From contig CM033726.1 in NCBI GenBank assembly GCA_019671005.1, positions 5,897,213 through 5,961,212 of the forward strand: a stretch of 64,000 nucleotides of DNA. The letters are read 5' to 3'. Within the stretch, counting starts at the first letter, position 1, and each line of letters starts with the position of its first letter. The notes beneath the pieces are model-generated. The model saw only the letters and a list, made by a program, of their open reading frames with translations, searched no databases and was not told the origin of the DNA. This document shows, piece by piece, positions 1-10,216 of the stretch. Source of the stretch: Hibiscus mutabilis (Eukaryota > Streptophyta > Magnoliopsida > Malvales > Malvaceae). Position numbers and translations under genes: made by a program.

Positions 1-290
1 GCCCGTTACACCGCGCAAACCCTCTTTGGCTGATTCTTACGCCAATGCCTCGGTCCCAAAGGTTTGGTCCACGCCTTTCTCCAAGTGCTGGGCCAAGTCT
101 AATGGTCTTGGCAAGCCCATTACACGCACAAACCTTCTTTGGCTGATTCTTGCGCCAATGCCTTGGTCCCAAAGGTATGGTCACGACATTCTCCGAGTGC
201 TGGGCCACATTTGGCAAGGCCGTTACATTACGCACAACCTCCCTATCTGATGCTTGCGCCAATGTCTCGATCCAAAAAGTTTGGTCCGTG
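1..290. repeat. Tandem repeat, about 2.7 units of 103-114 bp
   Basis: Three diverged units start at about 1, 115 and 218. Each opens with a form of GCCCGTTACA and shares the blocks CTTTGGCTGATTCTT, GCGCCAATGCC and AAAGGTTTGGTCC. The first two are 114 and 103 bp; the third is cut at about 290. The array probably continues left of the window. I do not recognise the repeat, and the open frame across it is not a gene. Confidence 0.75.
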
Positions 291-305
291 ACAATATGCA
301 CACTT

Positions 306-678
306 AATAATTACCACAATTCCTTTTGATCATCCACCAAACATGGTGCGTAAATAAAAATAATGCCACACTTCCAATTCTCTTTCACCCATGTGGCGAT
401 CACAAGAATAAAATATCGATTCACCTTCTTAAAATCTGCCCTGAAACACAATTCTTCCAAAATCATCAATATCCCCCCGATCGACCAATCGATGGGGTAA
501 AAATAAAATCAAAGCAGTCCAAAATCCAAATAGCACTTACCACCGTTGAGGAAATATCCTCCAACTTTGTCTCCTGAATGCATACCATTTTCCCACGGTG
601 TTGTAGCAACTTAGTATGGATTGTTTTCTTTTTTGATCTCGCTTCCAAACCCCGAATGTTCCACGACAACACCCGCAT
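306..678 (-). pseudogene. LINE ORF2 endonuclease N-terminus, frameshifted
   Basis: The minus-strand ATG at 678 opens with RVLSWNIRGLE, followed by CIQETKLED. These are the first two conserved blocks of the APE-type endonuclease that nicks target DNA for LINE insertion; the Glu of QETK is the metal-binding residue. The frame stops near 466 after SGGY. A frame shift at about 483 restores recognisable sequence: ILMILEE, then a hydrophobic FIYAP block and KELW, matching the next endonuclease blocks. Similarity ends near 306, so the rest of the endonuclease, the RT and the tail are missing. It is a dead fragment. Confidence 0.7.
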
Positions 679-691
679 TGTCACTGCGCTA

Positions 692-1045
692 CTACCCCTC
701 ACCGTGCACTTCTATCAGCGATGCAATATTCCTCACAATTTCTTCATCGTTTCCAATAGTGAATGCTCCCACAATTTTTCCCAAATCAATGGTTTCTGAG
801 TCTTCCTTCAAGATTGCTATCTTTCTACTAATAAAATCCGAATCCAACAACGATCCGTTCGCTATCCTATTGGATTGGGGTTGATTTTTCTTTGCTCGGC
901 TGCTTTCGTTTCCTCTGACGGAAGAAAACTTAACATTAATTTAGGTATATCCCTTACTTTTCTATCAGCTCTATTATATGCAATTATTTTTGCCCTAGGT
1001 TCCGTTATTGAAATCGTTTCTCATAGGGAAGTTCTCAGTTGGACA
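692..1045 (-). pseudogene. LINE ORF1 C-terminal end
   Basis: Upstream of the ORF2 ATG, a minus-strand frame ends at the TAG at 694-692. It contains the block LLDSDFISRKIAILKEDSET followed by IDLGKIVGA. The same pattern (LxDSD, about 10 residues, IL, TxxLGK) appears in the open frame at 29096-29437 on the other strand, which supports both as LINE ORF1 C-termini. A stop near 945 breaks the frame; another frame stays open to about 1030, suggesting an indel. ORF1 proteins bind the LINE RNA. The N-terminal half is not here; 25215-25809 is the likely source. Confidence 0.55.
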
Positions 1046-1100
1046 AATGCATGTAGTCTGAATCAGATCGTCGAGCTAAACAACATTAACAAAGCGCTTT

Positions 1101-1118
1101 AATGGGAAGCAACCCATT
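1101..1118 (+). promoter_or_regulatory. Hairpin after the integrase stop (element H)
   Basis: AATGGG and CCCATT flank a 6-base loop. The same stem occurs just after the pol stop in E1 (51146-51163) and, shorter, in E2 (62999-63014). It is conserved in all three family-2 copies; its role is unknown. Confidence 0.5.
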
Positions 1119-1153
1119 TTATTTTTCATTTGCTTAATTTCAATTCATTTTCA

Positions 1154-1202
1154 ATTTTATTTTATTTTATTTTATTTTATTTTATTTTATTTTATTTTAT
1201 TT
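1154..1202. repeat. (ATTTT)n microsatellite
   Basis: About nine perfect copies of ATTTT lie in the T-rich region after the integrase stop of H. E1 has a shorter form near 51204-51220, so the tract expanded in H. Confidence 0.9.
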
Positions 1203-1738
1203 GTTTATTTCAGTTTCAGTCTTATTTTATTTCTTTTGAATTTTCAAGTACTCCAAATATTTTTTATCAAACTTTCATAAAATTAATTACAGTGATTTTG
1301 GTCGAACAAAGCGTAATTTCCAACCCATCGAAATACTTCACGCGAAGAGCAGTAGCAGACACGTACGTGCAATTCCACTAACGGCGGACGTTAGTAAACC
1401 CTCTCCACTTAGGCGCAGGTTAGCGTAACCCATTGCCCAATTGTTTTGCCGCTCATTTTCCCCCAATTCCAACATTGGCTTCAACCAATTACTCTACCCA
1501 CTGAAACATTACGGTCCCTATTTCTATTTTCAAAGAACCCACCCCTTTAAACCTCCATGCCCCATTATATTAAAACCTAATATCCATTGTATTTAATTCT
1601 CCTCCACTGCCAACCAATTAAACCCCACGTAACGACCAAACCCTCACGATCTCTCCCACCAAAACACTCGGCTACCATTCGTTCCAAGCAACCACCACCT
1701 TTATTTTACCAAGACCACACTCTGGCCTCTCCGTCACG

Positions 1739-1816
1739 ATGGTACACACAAGACGGCAATGCCCTGGCCACCTCAACCCACACAGCGCTGTGGTTGCTGC
1801 CACTAGCTGTCTGTAG
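1739..1816 (+). pseudogene. Remnant of the Athila post-pol ORF (element H)
   Basis: The ATG at 1739 starts a 25-codon frame (MVHTRRQCPGH) that aligns with the first codons of the post-pol ORF in E2 (63438, MVRTRDQARW) and its mutated counterpart in E1 (51689). It stops at 1814. Between about 1860 and 1890 the sequence jumps to the part that follows this ORF in E1 (near 53430), so roughly 1.6 kb of the ORF has been deleted. Only the start survives. Confidence 0.55.
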
Positions 1817-1864
1817 CTCACCGTGGTCACCGGTAACAGCCATGCGACGCCCCTAAACTTGAAC

Positions 1865-2924
1865 CAATGCCATTGCGACGATAGACACGGGGAGTATTTC
1901 TATTCCTTCTCTTTCGTTTTCAATTTTTGTATTGGGATAATACACTTAAAGTGAGGGGTAGAGAACTAAATCAAAATTTCCCTTTTATATTCATATGCTT
2001 GGAATTTAGTATGCTTTGGTTGAATATGCTGAATCTTCTGTTGAACATCTTTTGTCTTACTGAATATTTTGGAATGTCATGCTTGTTGGAACACACTTTT
2101 GTTTAAATTAGGACACATGATAGCGGATGGCATGATTAGTGATTTTTCTTGAAATTTTTGTATGATATCCCATGTGTTTATTAGTTGAAATGCACTTAAC
2201 TCAATGCAGGTTACACATTCCGGTAAGATTTGAGCCTAAAAGATCAATTTATTACATTCTTGCTCATATTCTTGTTTGATTAAGTGTGTCGAACTTGGCA
2301 TTGATATTCTAGAACTTGTGAGTAAATGCATATCGTGACTACATATTTTGAACTTGATGCTTTAATATGATAGGGGCACCTAGGATTATCTTACTTCTCT
2401 ACCCAAAATTGCTTACCATTTTTATATCCATTAGTGAACCATTTTTGTGCCTTTACCCTTTTTTTTCTTTTATCACGTTATAAACCCGAAACCTTTTATT
2501 TTTACCCTCTTTTGTTACCCTTGTCAAGACAAAGATTGATATGTTCCACGAACGAAAAAAAAGCAAAGAAGAAATGTTTCGAAAAAAGGAAAAAAAAAGA
2601 AAAAAAACAAGAGAAAAAAATTGGTTCGAACTGTGCTCAAACAAAACAAAAAAGAAGAAAAAGATTCGAGAAAAAAAAGAAAAATGAAAATAAAAGCAAA
2701 ACCATTGGTTGTTTGATTTTTGTCTCACTTCTTTGCATTCGTTTACCTTGTTTATTTCGTGGCTTGAAGTTGTATATTTTTGCATCTCTTGTCTTGATGA
2801 TTAACCCATATTTTTGGCCTTTTTCCTTACCTTAACCTAAGCCTCGTTATAACCATTTAAGACCCTTTGATTATTGTATCTTGTTCTTACAAGTAGTGGA
2901 GATTTGATTTTCTTATAGGCCTAT
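1865..2924 (+). other. Noncoding 3' region of element H, with an A/G-rich tract
   Basis: This aligns with 53430-54470 of E1. From 2550 to 2700 it is almost pure A and G, including long A runs; E1 has the matching tract at 54100-54235. The open frames on both strands here are low-complexity artefacts, rich in Lys on one strand and Phe on the other. No gene is seen. Confidence 0.65.
2920..2924. other. Target-site duplication, left copy (CCTAT)
   Basis: CCTAT lies directly before the first family-1 LTR and again directly after the third LTR (23628-23632). Five bases is the usual Ty3/gypsy size. Confidence 0.85.
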
Positions 2925-4447
2925 TGATAAGTGTTCAAAAGTACTATTTTTCTTACCCTTTTTACTCATATTATTGTTAGACTTAGGCTCATATTAGTTG
3001 CATAGTTAGCCATTCATGCATTAATCCATGTTTCCTTCAATCGTTGAGCTTGATTACATAACTTGGTGATTTTTGTGGAAATAGATGCTGCTTTGGTGTG
3101 TTTTTGTATGTGTATGTGCAGGATCACTTGCCAAAGCAATGCCGAGCTAGTTGCCAGGGCAATGCATGAAGGATATGCCGAGCTAGTTGCCATGGCATTT
3201 GTCGACAAAGACCAAAAGCAATATGGATGTCGAAATTCATGATTTTACAAGCCCAAGATGACATGGAGCAAGGTCCAAGCCCAAAGGAATTTGATTGCCA
3301 TGCAGAGATTAAAGAAGAATTAAATTCCAAGAGGATAGGAGAAGTTCTAATAGGAATAAAATTATAATAAAGAATTATATTCTTTAAAGATAATTTAATT
3401 CCAACCCAAACTCCTCCTCAAAGAAGGACTTTGGCCTAGCCCTATAAATATCAAGGAGATTTCGACAATTCAAGGGGAGAGCAAGAGGGAAATTTCGGCA
3501 AGTCCAAGTAGGGCAAGAGGAGAGAATTTTCGACAAGCATCAAGGGCAAGGAGGATTTCGACAAGCCTCTTCCTTCATCTTTGTTCGATTGGGTTCATGC
3601 TAGGGATTAATTATCTTGTGTTTCTTTGGAACCTAGCCATGAACTAAATTTACTTGGCTATGGTTATTGTGTTTTGTGTGGTTGTGAGAAACTATTGGTT
3701 TTGTTTAGGTAATAAGAGTTTGCACTTTTCTATTTCAAGGTTTATTCATTCTTGATTCTTATTATTGTTTGCGAGTGAATTGGGAGAGGATCTCGTGATT
3801 TCATCCATTTATCTAATATCGGGAGAGTTAGATTCAAGAAACGAATGAATATGATCTTTATTCAATCCAATGATGGTGAAGATTAATCCGGCTTAGGAAT
3901 AAGTTAAGGATTTCAACGGCTAAGAGGAGCGCAAGATTGGTTGTTGTTCACCCTTGATTCACGCAGGGATGTATTATCAAGGCATGCACAAATAGCTAGA
4001 GTTTCGACTTAGGGATAAGAAGAAACCATTGAAGAACGCTCCGCCGAACCTTGAAGTTGCTGCCCAGACGCCCAAGTAGTTGCCCAACTAGTCGCCCAAG
4101 CAACCATCAATTAGTTGCTACGGCAACCCCGTCGTGCAAGTTGCCACGGCAACCGAGTTGTTGCCGTGCACTCTTTTACCAAGACAATCCAATCGGCTAT
4201 CACACCTCAACTCACGATAACCTAGCCTACCTCTCTCAATTGAATTCATCTTTTCTTTTACTTAATTGCTTTCCAGTTAGTTATTAGTTAAAACTTCTAT
4301 AATCCTTCACTTGTGTTTTTACTTTTTACGATTGCAAGAGACTAGATTCTTGAAGTGGCACCAATCCACTGTGGAGACGATATCTTTTATACTATAACTT
4401 GCGACGTGTATACTTGCACAATTGCGTAGCACTTATTACGCGCAACA
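2925..4447 (+). repeat. Family-1 LTR 1 (left LTR of the tandem)
   Basis: 1523 bp, from TGATAAGTG to GCGCAACA. The start is fixed by comparison with LTRs 2 and 3, which follow the polypurine tract; the end is fixed by the primer-binding site 8 bases later. It holds a TATA box at 3443 and a cluster of GTTGCC/GGCAAC inverted motifs at 3130-3190 and 4060-4175. Confidence 0.9.
3443..3450 (+). promoter_or_regulatory. TATA box of LTR 1
   Basis: TATAAATA is conserved at the same place in LTR 2 (13148-13155) and LTR 3 (22626-22633). It would drive the retrotransposon transcript, starting about 30 bases further on. Confidence 0.6.
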
Positions 4448-4454
4448 AGTTTTT

Positions 4455-4475
4455 TGGCGCCGTTGTCGGGATTGG
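4455..4475 (+). other. Primer-binding site, tRNA-Asp type (copy A)
   Basis: TGGCGCCGTTGTCGGGATT follows the LTR after a short spacer. It is complementary to the 3' end of plant tRNA-Asp, apart from one substitution and one missing G relative to the site in element C (32436). Confidence 0.75.
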
Positions 4476-4569
4476 CAATAGCGACTTTGTTTTTACTTTC
4501 TTGCACTTTCTTTTTATTTTTCTTGTTTAAAATTCAAAGGGCTAACAAACTTTGGTTTTGCATTGGTAT

Positions 4570-6250
4570 ATGACCAGGCGAGACCGACTTCACCAGAATA
4601 TCCCTTTGATCCGTAAATCGAACGAACCTTACAAAGACTTAGACGAAGGATAAGAGAAGCAATGGCAAATCAAGACGGCAATATTAATCAAGATGTTCGG
4701 CGGGAGGAGGAGTGATTCTTGCACGAAACAGAACTATTCGAGACTATCTTGAAGAAGATCTTGATGGACTTAACCGGAGTTGTCGCACACCGAAATTGAA
4801 GCTGACCACTTTGAGTTGAAACCGGTAATGTTTAATATGATCAACACAATAGGTCAATTTGGCGGCTCAAAGAATCGAAGATGCACGACAACATCTGAAA
4901 TCTTTCCTCGAGATTTGCAACTCGTTCAAGATACACTGAGTCACCCCGATGTCTTACGATTAAGATTATTCCCTATTCTTTGAGGATAGGGCGAAAGCAT
5001 GGCTAAATAGCATTCTGCCGGATCCATAGCATCTTGGACTGATCTTTGTCGTGATTTCCTTGCTAGATTTAATCCTACAAATTTAATCGATAAGCTTCAG
5101 AACGACATTACTTCTTTTCGGTGGCGGATGATGAATCCATGTACGAGGCTTGGGAGCGATATAGAGAACTTCTACACAAATGCCCTCTACACGGATTCGG
5201 TGTGGACTCAAGTGACAATGTTTTACAATGCCGTGAATACACCAACAAGGATGATGCTAGACGCCTCGGCAAACGGCATACTCCTAGATAAGTCACCGGA
5301 AGAAGCAATGCAAATTTTAAACAGGCTGGCCAAGAATGATTATCAATTCCCATCTACCGTAAGAGGAGGAGTTAGGCGCCAAGCCACAATACATGAACTA
5401 GGATCATCGATTCAATTTTCGCCCAATTGGCCGCTTTAACCAAGATGGTCCAGAACATGCAAAAACCAAACAACACACATGAAGTCAAGGTAATGGATTC
5501 TTTTTGTGAGTTATGTGGCGATAACCATAATTCTTACGAATGTATGCGAGAATCCGGAATCTAGCTTCTATGTGGGGAATTACAATCGGGCAACAACATG
5601 ATGTCAAATACATACAATCCAGCTTGGAAGAAGCACCCAAATTTTTCATGGAGTAATCCCAACAATGCTCTAAACCCAGAACAATCAGAATGCACAAGCA
5701 TCGGGATTCCGACAAAATATGCCCACGGCGGCAGCGGATGCGCGAGCAACAACCGACAACATCTAGTTCTTTGGAAAATTCTCTAAATGCTTTTATGATG
5801 AAAACTGAATCTTATATGGCTGAGAATAGTAATTTCATAAAAAGAACTGATGCTTTTATTAACAGGACCGAGATGAGATTGCAAAACCAAGAGGCGGCAA
5901 TCAAATCATTGGAAAATCAAGTCGGACAATTTGCTCAAAATCTGAACACTAGACCACAAGGAGGTTTACCTAGCGATACTGAAGTCGCAAGAGGAACTGG
6001 CCATGAGCAATGTAAGGCAATCACCACCAGAAGTGGCCAACAACTTAGAGAGGTTCAAACCCGCTCGTCAAACAAAACTCCACAAAAAGAGCAAGACGAA
6101 CCTAGCGGCAAAGTCTCAGATGCTGAACCAAGAATTGCTGCGGCAACCGGCAATAAGCATGCCTCGGTAACCGATGACGCCTCGGCAACTTGCGATAAGC
6201 ACGCGCGGCAACCTTGAGATTGGTAACACATCGGCAACTCCGGATGTCCC
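4570..6250 (+). pseudogene. gag of copy A, frameshifted as read
   Basis: The ATG at 4570 starts MTR, as in C (32548) and in family 2. Capsid blocks follow in changing frames: FELKPVMFNMINTIGQFGGS near 4808-4870, the LRLRLFP block near 4955-4980 and ESMYEAWERY near 5125-5165. A CCHC zinc knuckle (CELCGDNH) sits near 5508-5545. Gag forms the virus-like particle and packages the RNA. The first shift comes within about ten codons, at a missing G in ACCAGG(G)CG. Most breaks fall at CAG, CCG or CTG where copy B or C reads differently, so many may be consensus errors. The last third is a linker with repeated GCC-CGG-AAC motifs. Nothing but PR/pol follows, so it is one polyprotein reading unit by layout. 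Confidence 0.75.
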
Positions 6251-6254
6251 TGTA

Positions 6255-7000
6255 ATGCCGTCAATCAGGTTTCAAACCAATGAAAAGATCAAAGATATCC
6301 GACTTCCACCACCATTCCCACAAAGGTTGAAGCGACAAAAGCAAGAATACCAATTCAAGAAGTTTCTTGATATCCTAAAGCAAGTCCACATCAACTTGCC
6401 ATTGGTGGAAGCAATTGAACAAATGCCAAACTATGCCAAGTTTCTTAAAGACATTGTGTCCAAGAGAACAAGGCTAGGAGAGTTTGAAACAATTGCCGCA
6501 ATGAGAGGGATGCATGGCAATGTTGCACAATCGTATGCCGCCCAAGTTGAAGGATCTCGGAAGTTTCACAATACCATGTTCTATTGGAAATCACTATGTC
6601 GGGAAAGCACTATGCGACCTAGGGGCTAGCATAAACTTGATGCCTAAATCGGTTTTTCGAAACTAGGAATCGGGAAGGCAAGACCTACAACAGATTATGC
6701 TACAACTAGCCGACAGATCCTATGTGCATCCGGAGGGAAAAATCGAGGACATCTTGGTAAAAGTTGATAAATTTATTTTTCCCGCTGACTTTATTGTTTT
6801 AGATTGTAAAGCGAGATGAGCATGCGCCTATCATTCTCGGAAGACCATTCCTAGCGGCAGGAGAACTTTGATTGATGTTGAAAAGGAGAACTCACAATGA
6901 GGGTGAATGACCAGCAGGTAAAACTAAATGTGTTCCAAACACTAAGGCATGCCGATGATCCGGAAGAATGCCAACTACTTCATGCCACGGCAGAGTTTAA
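6255..7000 (+). pseudogene. Retropepsin protease region of copy A
   Basis: The region opens with SIRFQTNEK and the conserved FLDILKQVHINLPLVEAIEQ block (6260-6440) that precedes Athila proteases. The catalytic motif DLGAS is at 6616-6630 and the flap/helix region with ILGRPFLA near 6832-6855. The aspartic protease cleaves the Gag-Pol polyprotein. The catalytic Asp is present, but the frame shifts several times (before 6600, near 6650, 6810 and 6885). Copy C has the same blocks with fewer shifts. It leads straight into the RT frame at 7004. Confidence 0.7.
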
Positions 7001-7003
7001 CCG

Positions 7004-8740
7004 ATGAGGAATTTAGTTGCCTCGGCAACTACATTGCCGATCAAGAGGAAACACGAGGAGTATGAAGAACCGGTCGATGAGGAACAACCAGAAGAGGTAA
7101 ATTGGCTAGTCAATCGACCAGGTACATACTTTGAACCACTGGACTACTCAGGTAAGGAAGGTAAGATCGAAAAACCCTCTATCGAAAATCCACCAATTCT
7201 TGAGTTGAAACAATTGCCAGAGCAACTGAAATATGTATACTTAGGGATCGATAATACATTACCTGTAATTATTTCCTCTAAGTTACAGCCTGAGCAAGAA
7301 AAGAAGCTGATCAACATGTTGAAGCTACATAAAAAGGCAATAGGGTGGACTATTGCCGACTTGAAGGGAATTAGCCCGGCGGTGTGCATGCACAAGATCT
7401 TGTTGGAAGATAACCACAAACCTTCAATTGAGGCCCAAAGAAGACTGAATCATGCCATGAAAGGGGTTGTAATGAAAGAAATCATCAAGTGGCTTGACGC
7501 CGGCATTATATACCCTATCTCCGATAGTACGTGGGTAAGTCCGGTACAATGTGTGCCGAAAAAGGGAGGTATAATAGTGGTAAGCAATGAAAATAATGAA
7601 CTTATCCCAACCAGGACTGTGACCGGTTGGAGGGTTTGTATGGACTATCGAAAGCTAAACAAAGCCACTAGGAAAGATCACTTCCCATTACCCTTTATTG
7701 ATCAAATGCTTGACCGTCTTGCAGGTAAACCCTTTTATTGTTTTCTTGATGGTTATTCAGGTTACAATCAGATTGCCATAGCACCAGAAGATCAAGAAAA
7801 GACAACCTTCACATGCCCCTACGGTACTTATGCCTTCCGAAGGATACCGTTCGGATTATGTAACGCCCCGGCAACCTTCCAAAGATGCATGATGGCGCTC
7901 TTTTCAGACATGGTCGAAGACTTCCTTGAGATCTTCATGGATGATTTTTCGGTTTTTTTGGTAATGACCGACGGCTGTCTCGGCAATTTAGAGAGGGTGT
8001 TGGCAAGATGCGAAGAAACGGATTTAGTCCTCAATTGGGAGAAATGCCACTTTATGGTAGATGAAGGAATAGTGCTCGGCCATAAGATTTCATCCAAGGG
8101 AATTGAAGTAGACAAAGCCAAGGTGGACGTGATCGAGAGATTACCCCCACCAAATTCGGTTAAAGGAATTGAAGTTTTTTTCTCGGACATGCAGGTTTTT
8201 ACGGGGAGGTTCATTCATAACTTTTCTAAAATCACTAAACCTTTGTGTAATCTGCTTGAACAGGATAAAGTCTTCGATTTTGATGATTCTTGCACTCAAG
8301 CATTTGAAACCCTAAAGAAAAAGCTTGCCTCGGCACCCATTGTTGTTCCACAGATTGACGCTACCTTTTGAGCTCATGTGTGATGCAAGTGATTTCGCGG
8401 TAGGAGCAGTCCTAGGCCAACGCACAGGTAAGACCTTCCATGTGATATACTACGCTAGTAAAACTCTTAACGATGCTCAAGTGAATTACACAACAACGGA
8501 GAAAGAGTTACTAGTGTAGTTTTCGCATTTGACAAGTTCGATCCTATTTAATTGGTACAAAGGTAATTGTTCATACGGACCATTCGGCAATCAAATACTT
8601 ATTTGCTAAAAAGGATGCTAAACCTCGTTTGATTCGTTGGATATTACTTTTACAAGAATTTGATATTGAAATTAAGGGCGAGAAAGGAACAGAAAATCAA
8701 GTGGCGATCACTTATCACGTTTGGAACGCAATAGGGAAGA
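7004..8740 (+). pseudogene. Reverse transcriptase and RNase H of copy A
   Basis: A 455-codon open frame (7004-8371) holds a nearly complete RT: the MHKILLEDNHKPS block, VCMDYRKLNKAT, the LDGYSG block with the first catalytic Asp, GLCNAPATFQRCM, and the catalytic FMDDF at 7934-7948. RNase H follows from about 8370 in another frame, with ELMCDASDFAVGAVLG carrying its first catalytic Asp and TTEKELL near 8500. The two enzymes copy the RNA into cDNA and remove the template. The frame break at 8350 and two small garbled spots (7965, 8175) sit next to CCG or CAG. Downstream is the Ala/Ser/Thr-rich linker and then integrase. Confidence 0.8.
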
Positions 8741-8759
8741 GGACGCGGATCTAGAGATA

Positions 8760-8945
8760 TGCGATGCATTCCCGGATGAACAAATTCTAATCGCCTCGGC
8801 AACCCTTGACGCCTCGACAGCCCATGACGCCTCGGCAACCATGGAAGCACACGCCTCGGCAACTCGACGCAGCAGCGGTCTTTGACGAGCACGCCTCGGC
8901 AATTTTGGGAGCGAGACACTACGGCAAAGACATGCCCCGCAATAC
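8760..8945 (+). repeat. Coding microrepeat between RNase H and integrase (copy A)
   Basis: CCTCGGCAAC or a close variant recurs about every 18-24 bases, separated by TTGACG, ATGACG or GAAGCACACG. In frame it reads as Ala-Ser-Ala-Thr-(Leu/Met)-(Asp/Glu)-Ala runs. Copy B has it at 18260-18395 and C has a regular 24-bp version at 36775-36900. Confidence 0.7.
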
Positions 8946-8949
8946 CGTA

Positions 8950-10216
8950 CGCAGATTTAGTTAACTTCCTTGTTTGTGGTATTTTTCCGTATGGCATTAC
9001 TCACCAAGGGAAGAAGCGGTTCCGCCATAATGCTAAGCATTACTTTTGGGACGAGCCTCTTTTGTTTACACAATGTGCAGATCGGGTTATACGCCGATGT
9101 GTCCCAAGAAGAGCAACAGAATGTACTCCGCAATGCCATTCTTCACCCTATGGAGGACATTTTGGAGGAACTCGCATCATGCCAAAGTCTTGCAATCCGG
9201 TTTGTATTGGCCAACATTGTACAAAGATGCCCAAGACTTTTACAAGCAATGTGATCGTTACGGAGGACGGGCAATATCTCTAGGCGACATGAGATGCCAC
9301 TCCGAACATCATCGAGGTGGAACTGTTCGATGTATGGGGATCGATTTTATGGGACCTTTTCCATCTTCATTCGCAACCTCTACATCTTACTCGCGTCGTC
9401 GACTATGTGTCTAAATGGGTAGAGGCAGCTGCAGTTCCCAACGACGATTCCAAGACCGTGCAACGATTCTGCAGAAAAACATATTTACACGGTTTGGGAT
9501 GCCGAGAGCAATTATCAGCGACGGGGCAAGCATTTTGACAATGAGACTAATTGCCAAGATGTTGCAACGCTCGGCATATCACACAAGATCGCCACGGCAT
9601 ATCACCCACAAACCAATGGGCAAGCGAAATCTCCAACCGAGAGTTGAAGGGAATACTCGAGAAAGTTGTAAATCCCTCAAGGAAGGATTGGTCATTAAGA
9701 CTAGATGACGACTTTGGGCATATCGCATTGCATTCAAAACACCCTTAGGTATGTCCCCCTTCCGACTTGTCTATGGTAAAACATGTCATCTACCGGTGGA
9801 AATCGAGCACAAGGCGTACTGGGCAATCAAGACCGTGAATATGGATTGGGAAAGTGCCGGACAAAAGCTCTTGATGGATCTCAATGAGATAGAAGAATTT
9901 CGTGCACTCGCCTATAACAATGCACGAATCTACAAGGAGAAAACAAAGCGATGGCATGACAAGAAACTATTGCCACGGCAATTCACGCCAGGGCAACTAG
10001 TTCTCCTATTCAATTCTCGGCTAAAACTTTTCACGGGAAAGCTGAAATCAAGATGGTCGGGACCATTTGAAGTCGTCAAACCATTCTCCCATGGCGCCGT
10101 GATAATCAAGTCCATCTCTGACAACCATGAATTCAAAGTTAATGGACAAAGATTGAAGCACTACAATGGTGCCCATGTGAATGTAACAAGGAAGTGGTCA
10201 ATTTAGGAGATGCATG
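8950..10216 (+). pseudogene. Integrase of copy A, several frameshifts
   Basis: The order is the HHCC zinc domain (about 9040-9270, with CADRVIRRC and the YGGHFGG block in different frames), the catalytic core (FDVWG near 9325, IISDG near 9508, the HPQTNGQ and NRELKG blocks near 9603-9650) and the C-terminal region from 9751, which is one open frame. Integrase inserts the cDNA into the genome. The second catalytic Asp (IISD) is readable; the core is split among three frames. A base missing from GTGGAA near 10178 makes the frame end at 10206 instead of 10216, where B and C stop. Breaks match CCG or CAG positions that differ in B. Confidence 0.75.

Larger units (their letters stand above)
306..1050 (-). 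mobile_element. LINE fragment: end of ORF1 and start of ORF2
   Basis: On the minus strand the sequence runs from an ORF1 C-terminus into the start of an ORF2 endonuclease, the order of plant L1-type LINEs, with 13 bases between the ORF1 stop and the ORF2 ATG. RT and the 3' tail are absent: similarity stops near 306. The upper border near 1050 is where family-2 Athila sequence begins. The ORF1 start at 25809 on the same strand is probably the other half of this LINE. Confidence 0.7.
1051..2924 (+). mobile_element. Athila family-2 element H, left part (post-pol region)
   Basis: From about 1051 the sequence aligns with the region after the integrase stop of E1 (from 51096) and E2: the GTAGTCTGA segment, a hairpin, a T-rich stretch, the start of the post-pol ORF and a long A/G-rich noncoding region matching 53430-54470. 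The 5' LTR, gag and pol are missing, replaced at 1051 by LINE sequence. At 2924 H is interrupted by the family-1 tandem and resumes at 23633; the joined borders match the uninterrupted order in E1 near 54460. Confidence 0.8.

Noticed and set aside
875..1102. 75-codon frame with a membrane-like segment
   Set aside because: It spans the junction of LINE and element H and is the complement of the LINE ORF1 end.
2434..2835. 133-codon Lys-rich plus-strand frame and a Phe-rich minus-strand frame
   Set aside because: Both come from an A/G-rich noncoding tract shared with E1, where the frames are not conserved.
3124..3330. 68-codon minus-strand frame repeated in three LTRs
   Set aside because: It is LTR sequence, repeated because the LTR is; no coding signal.
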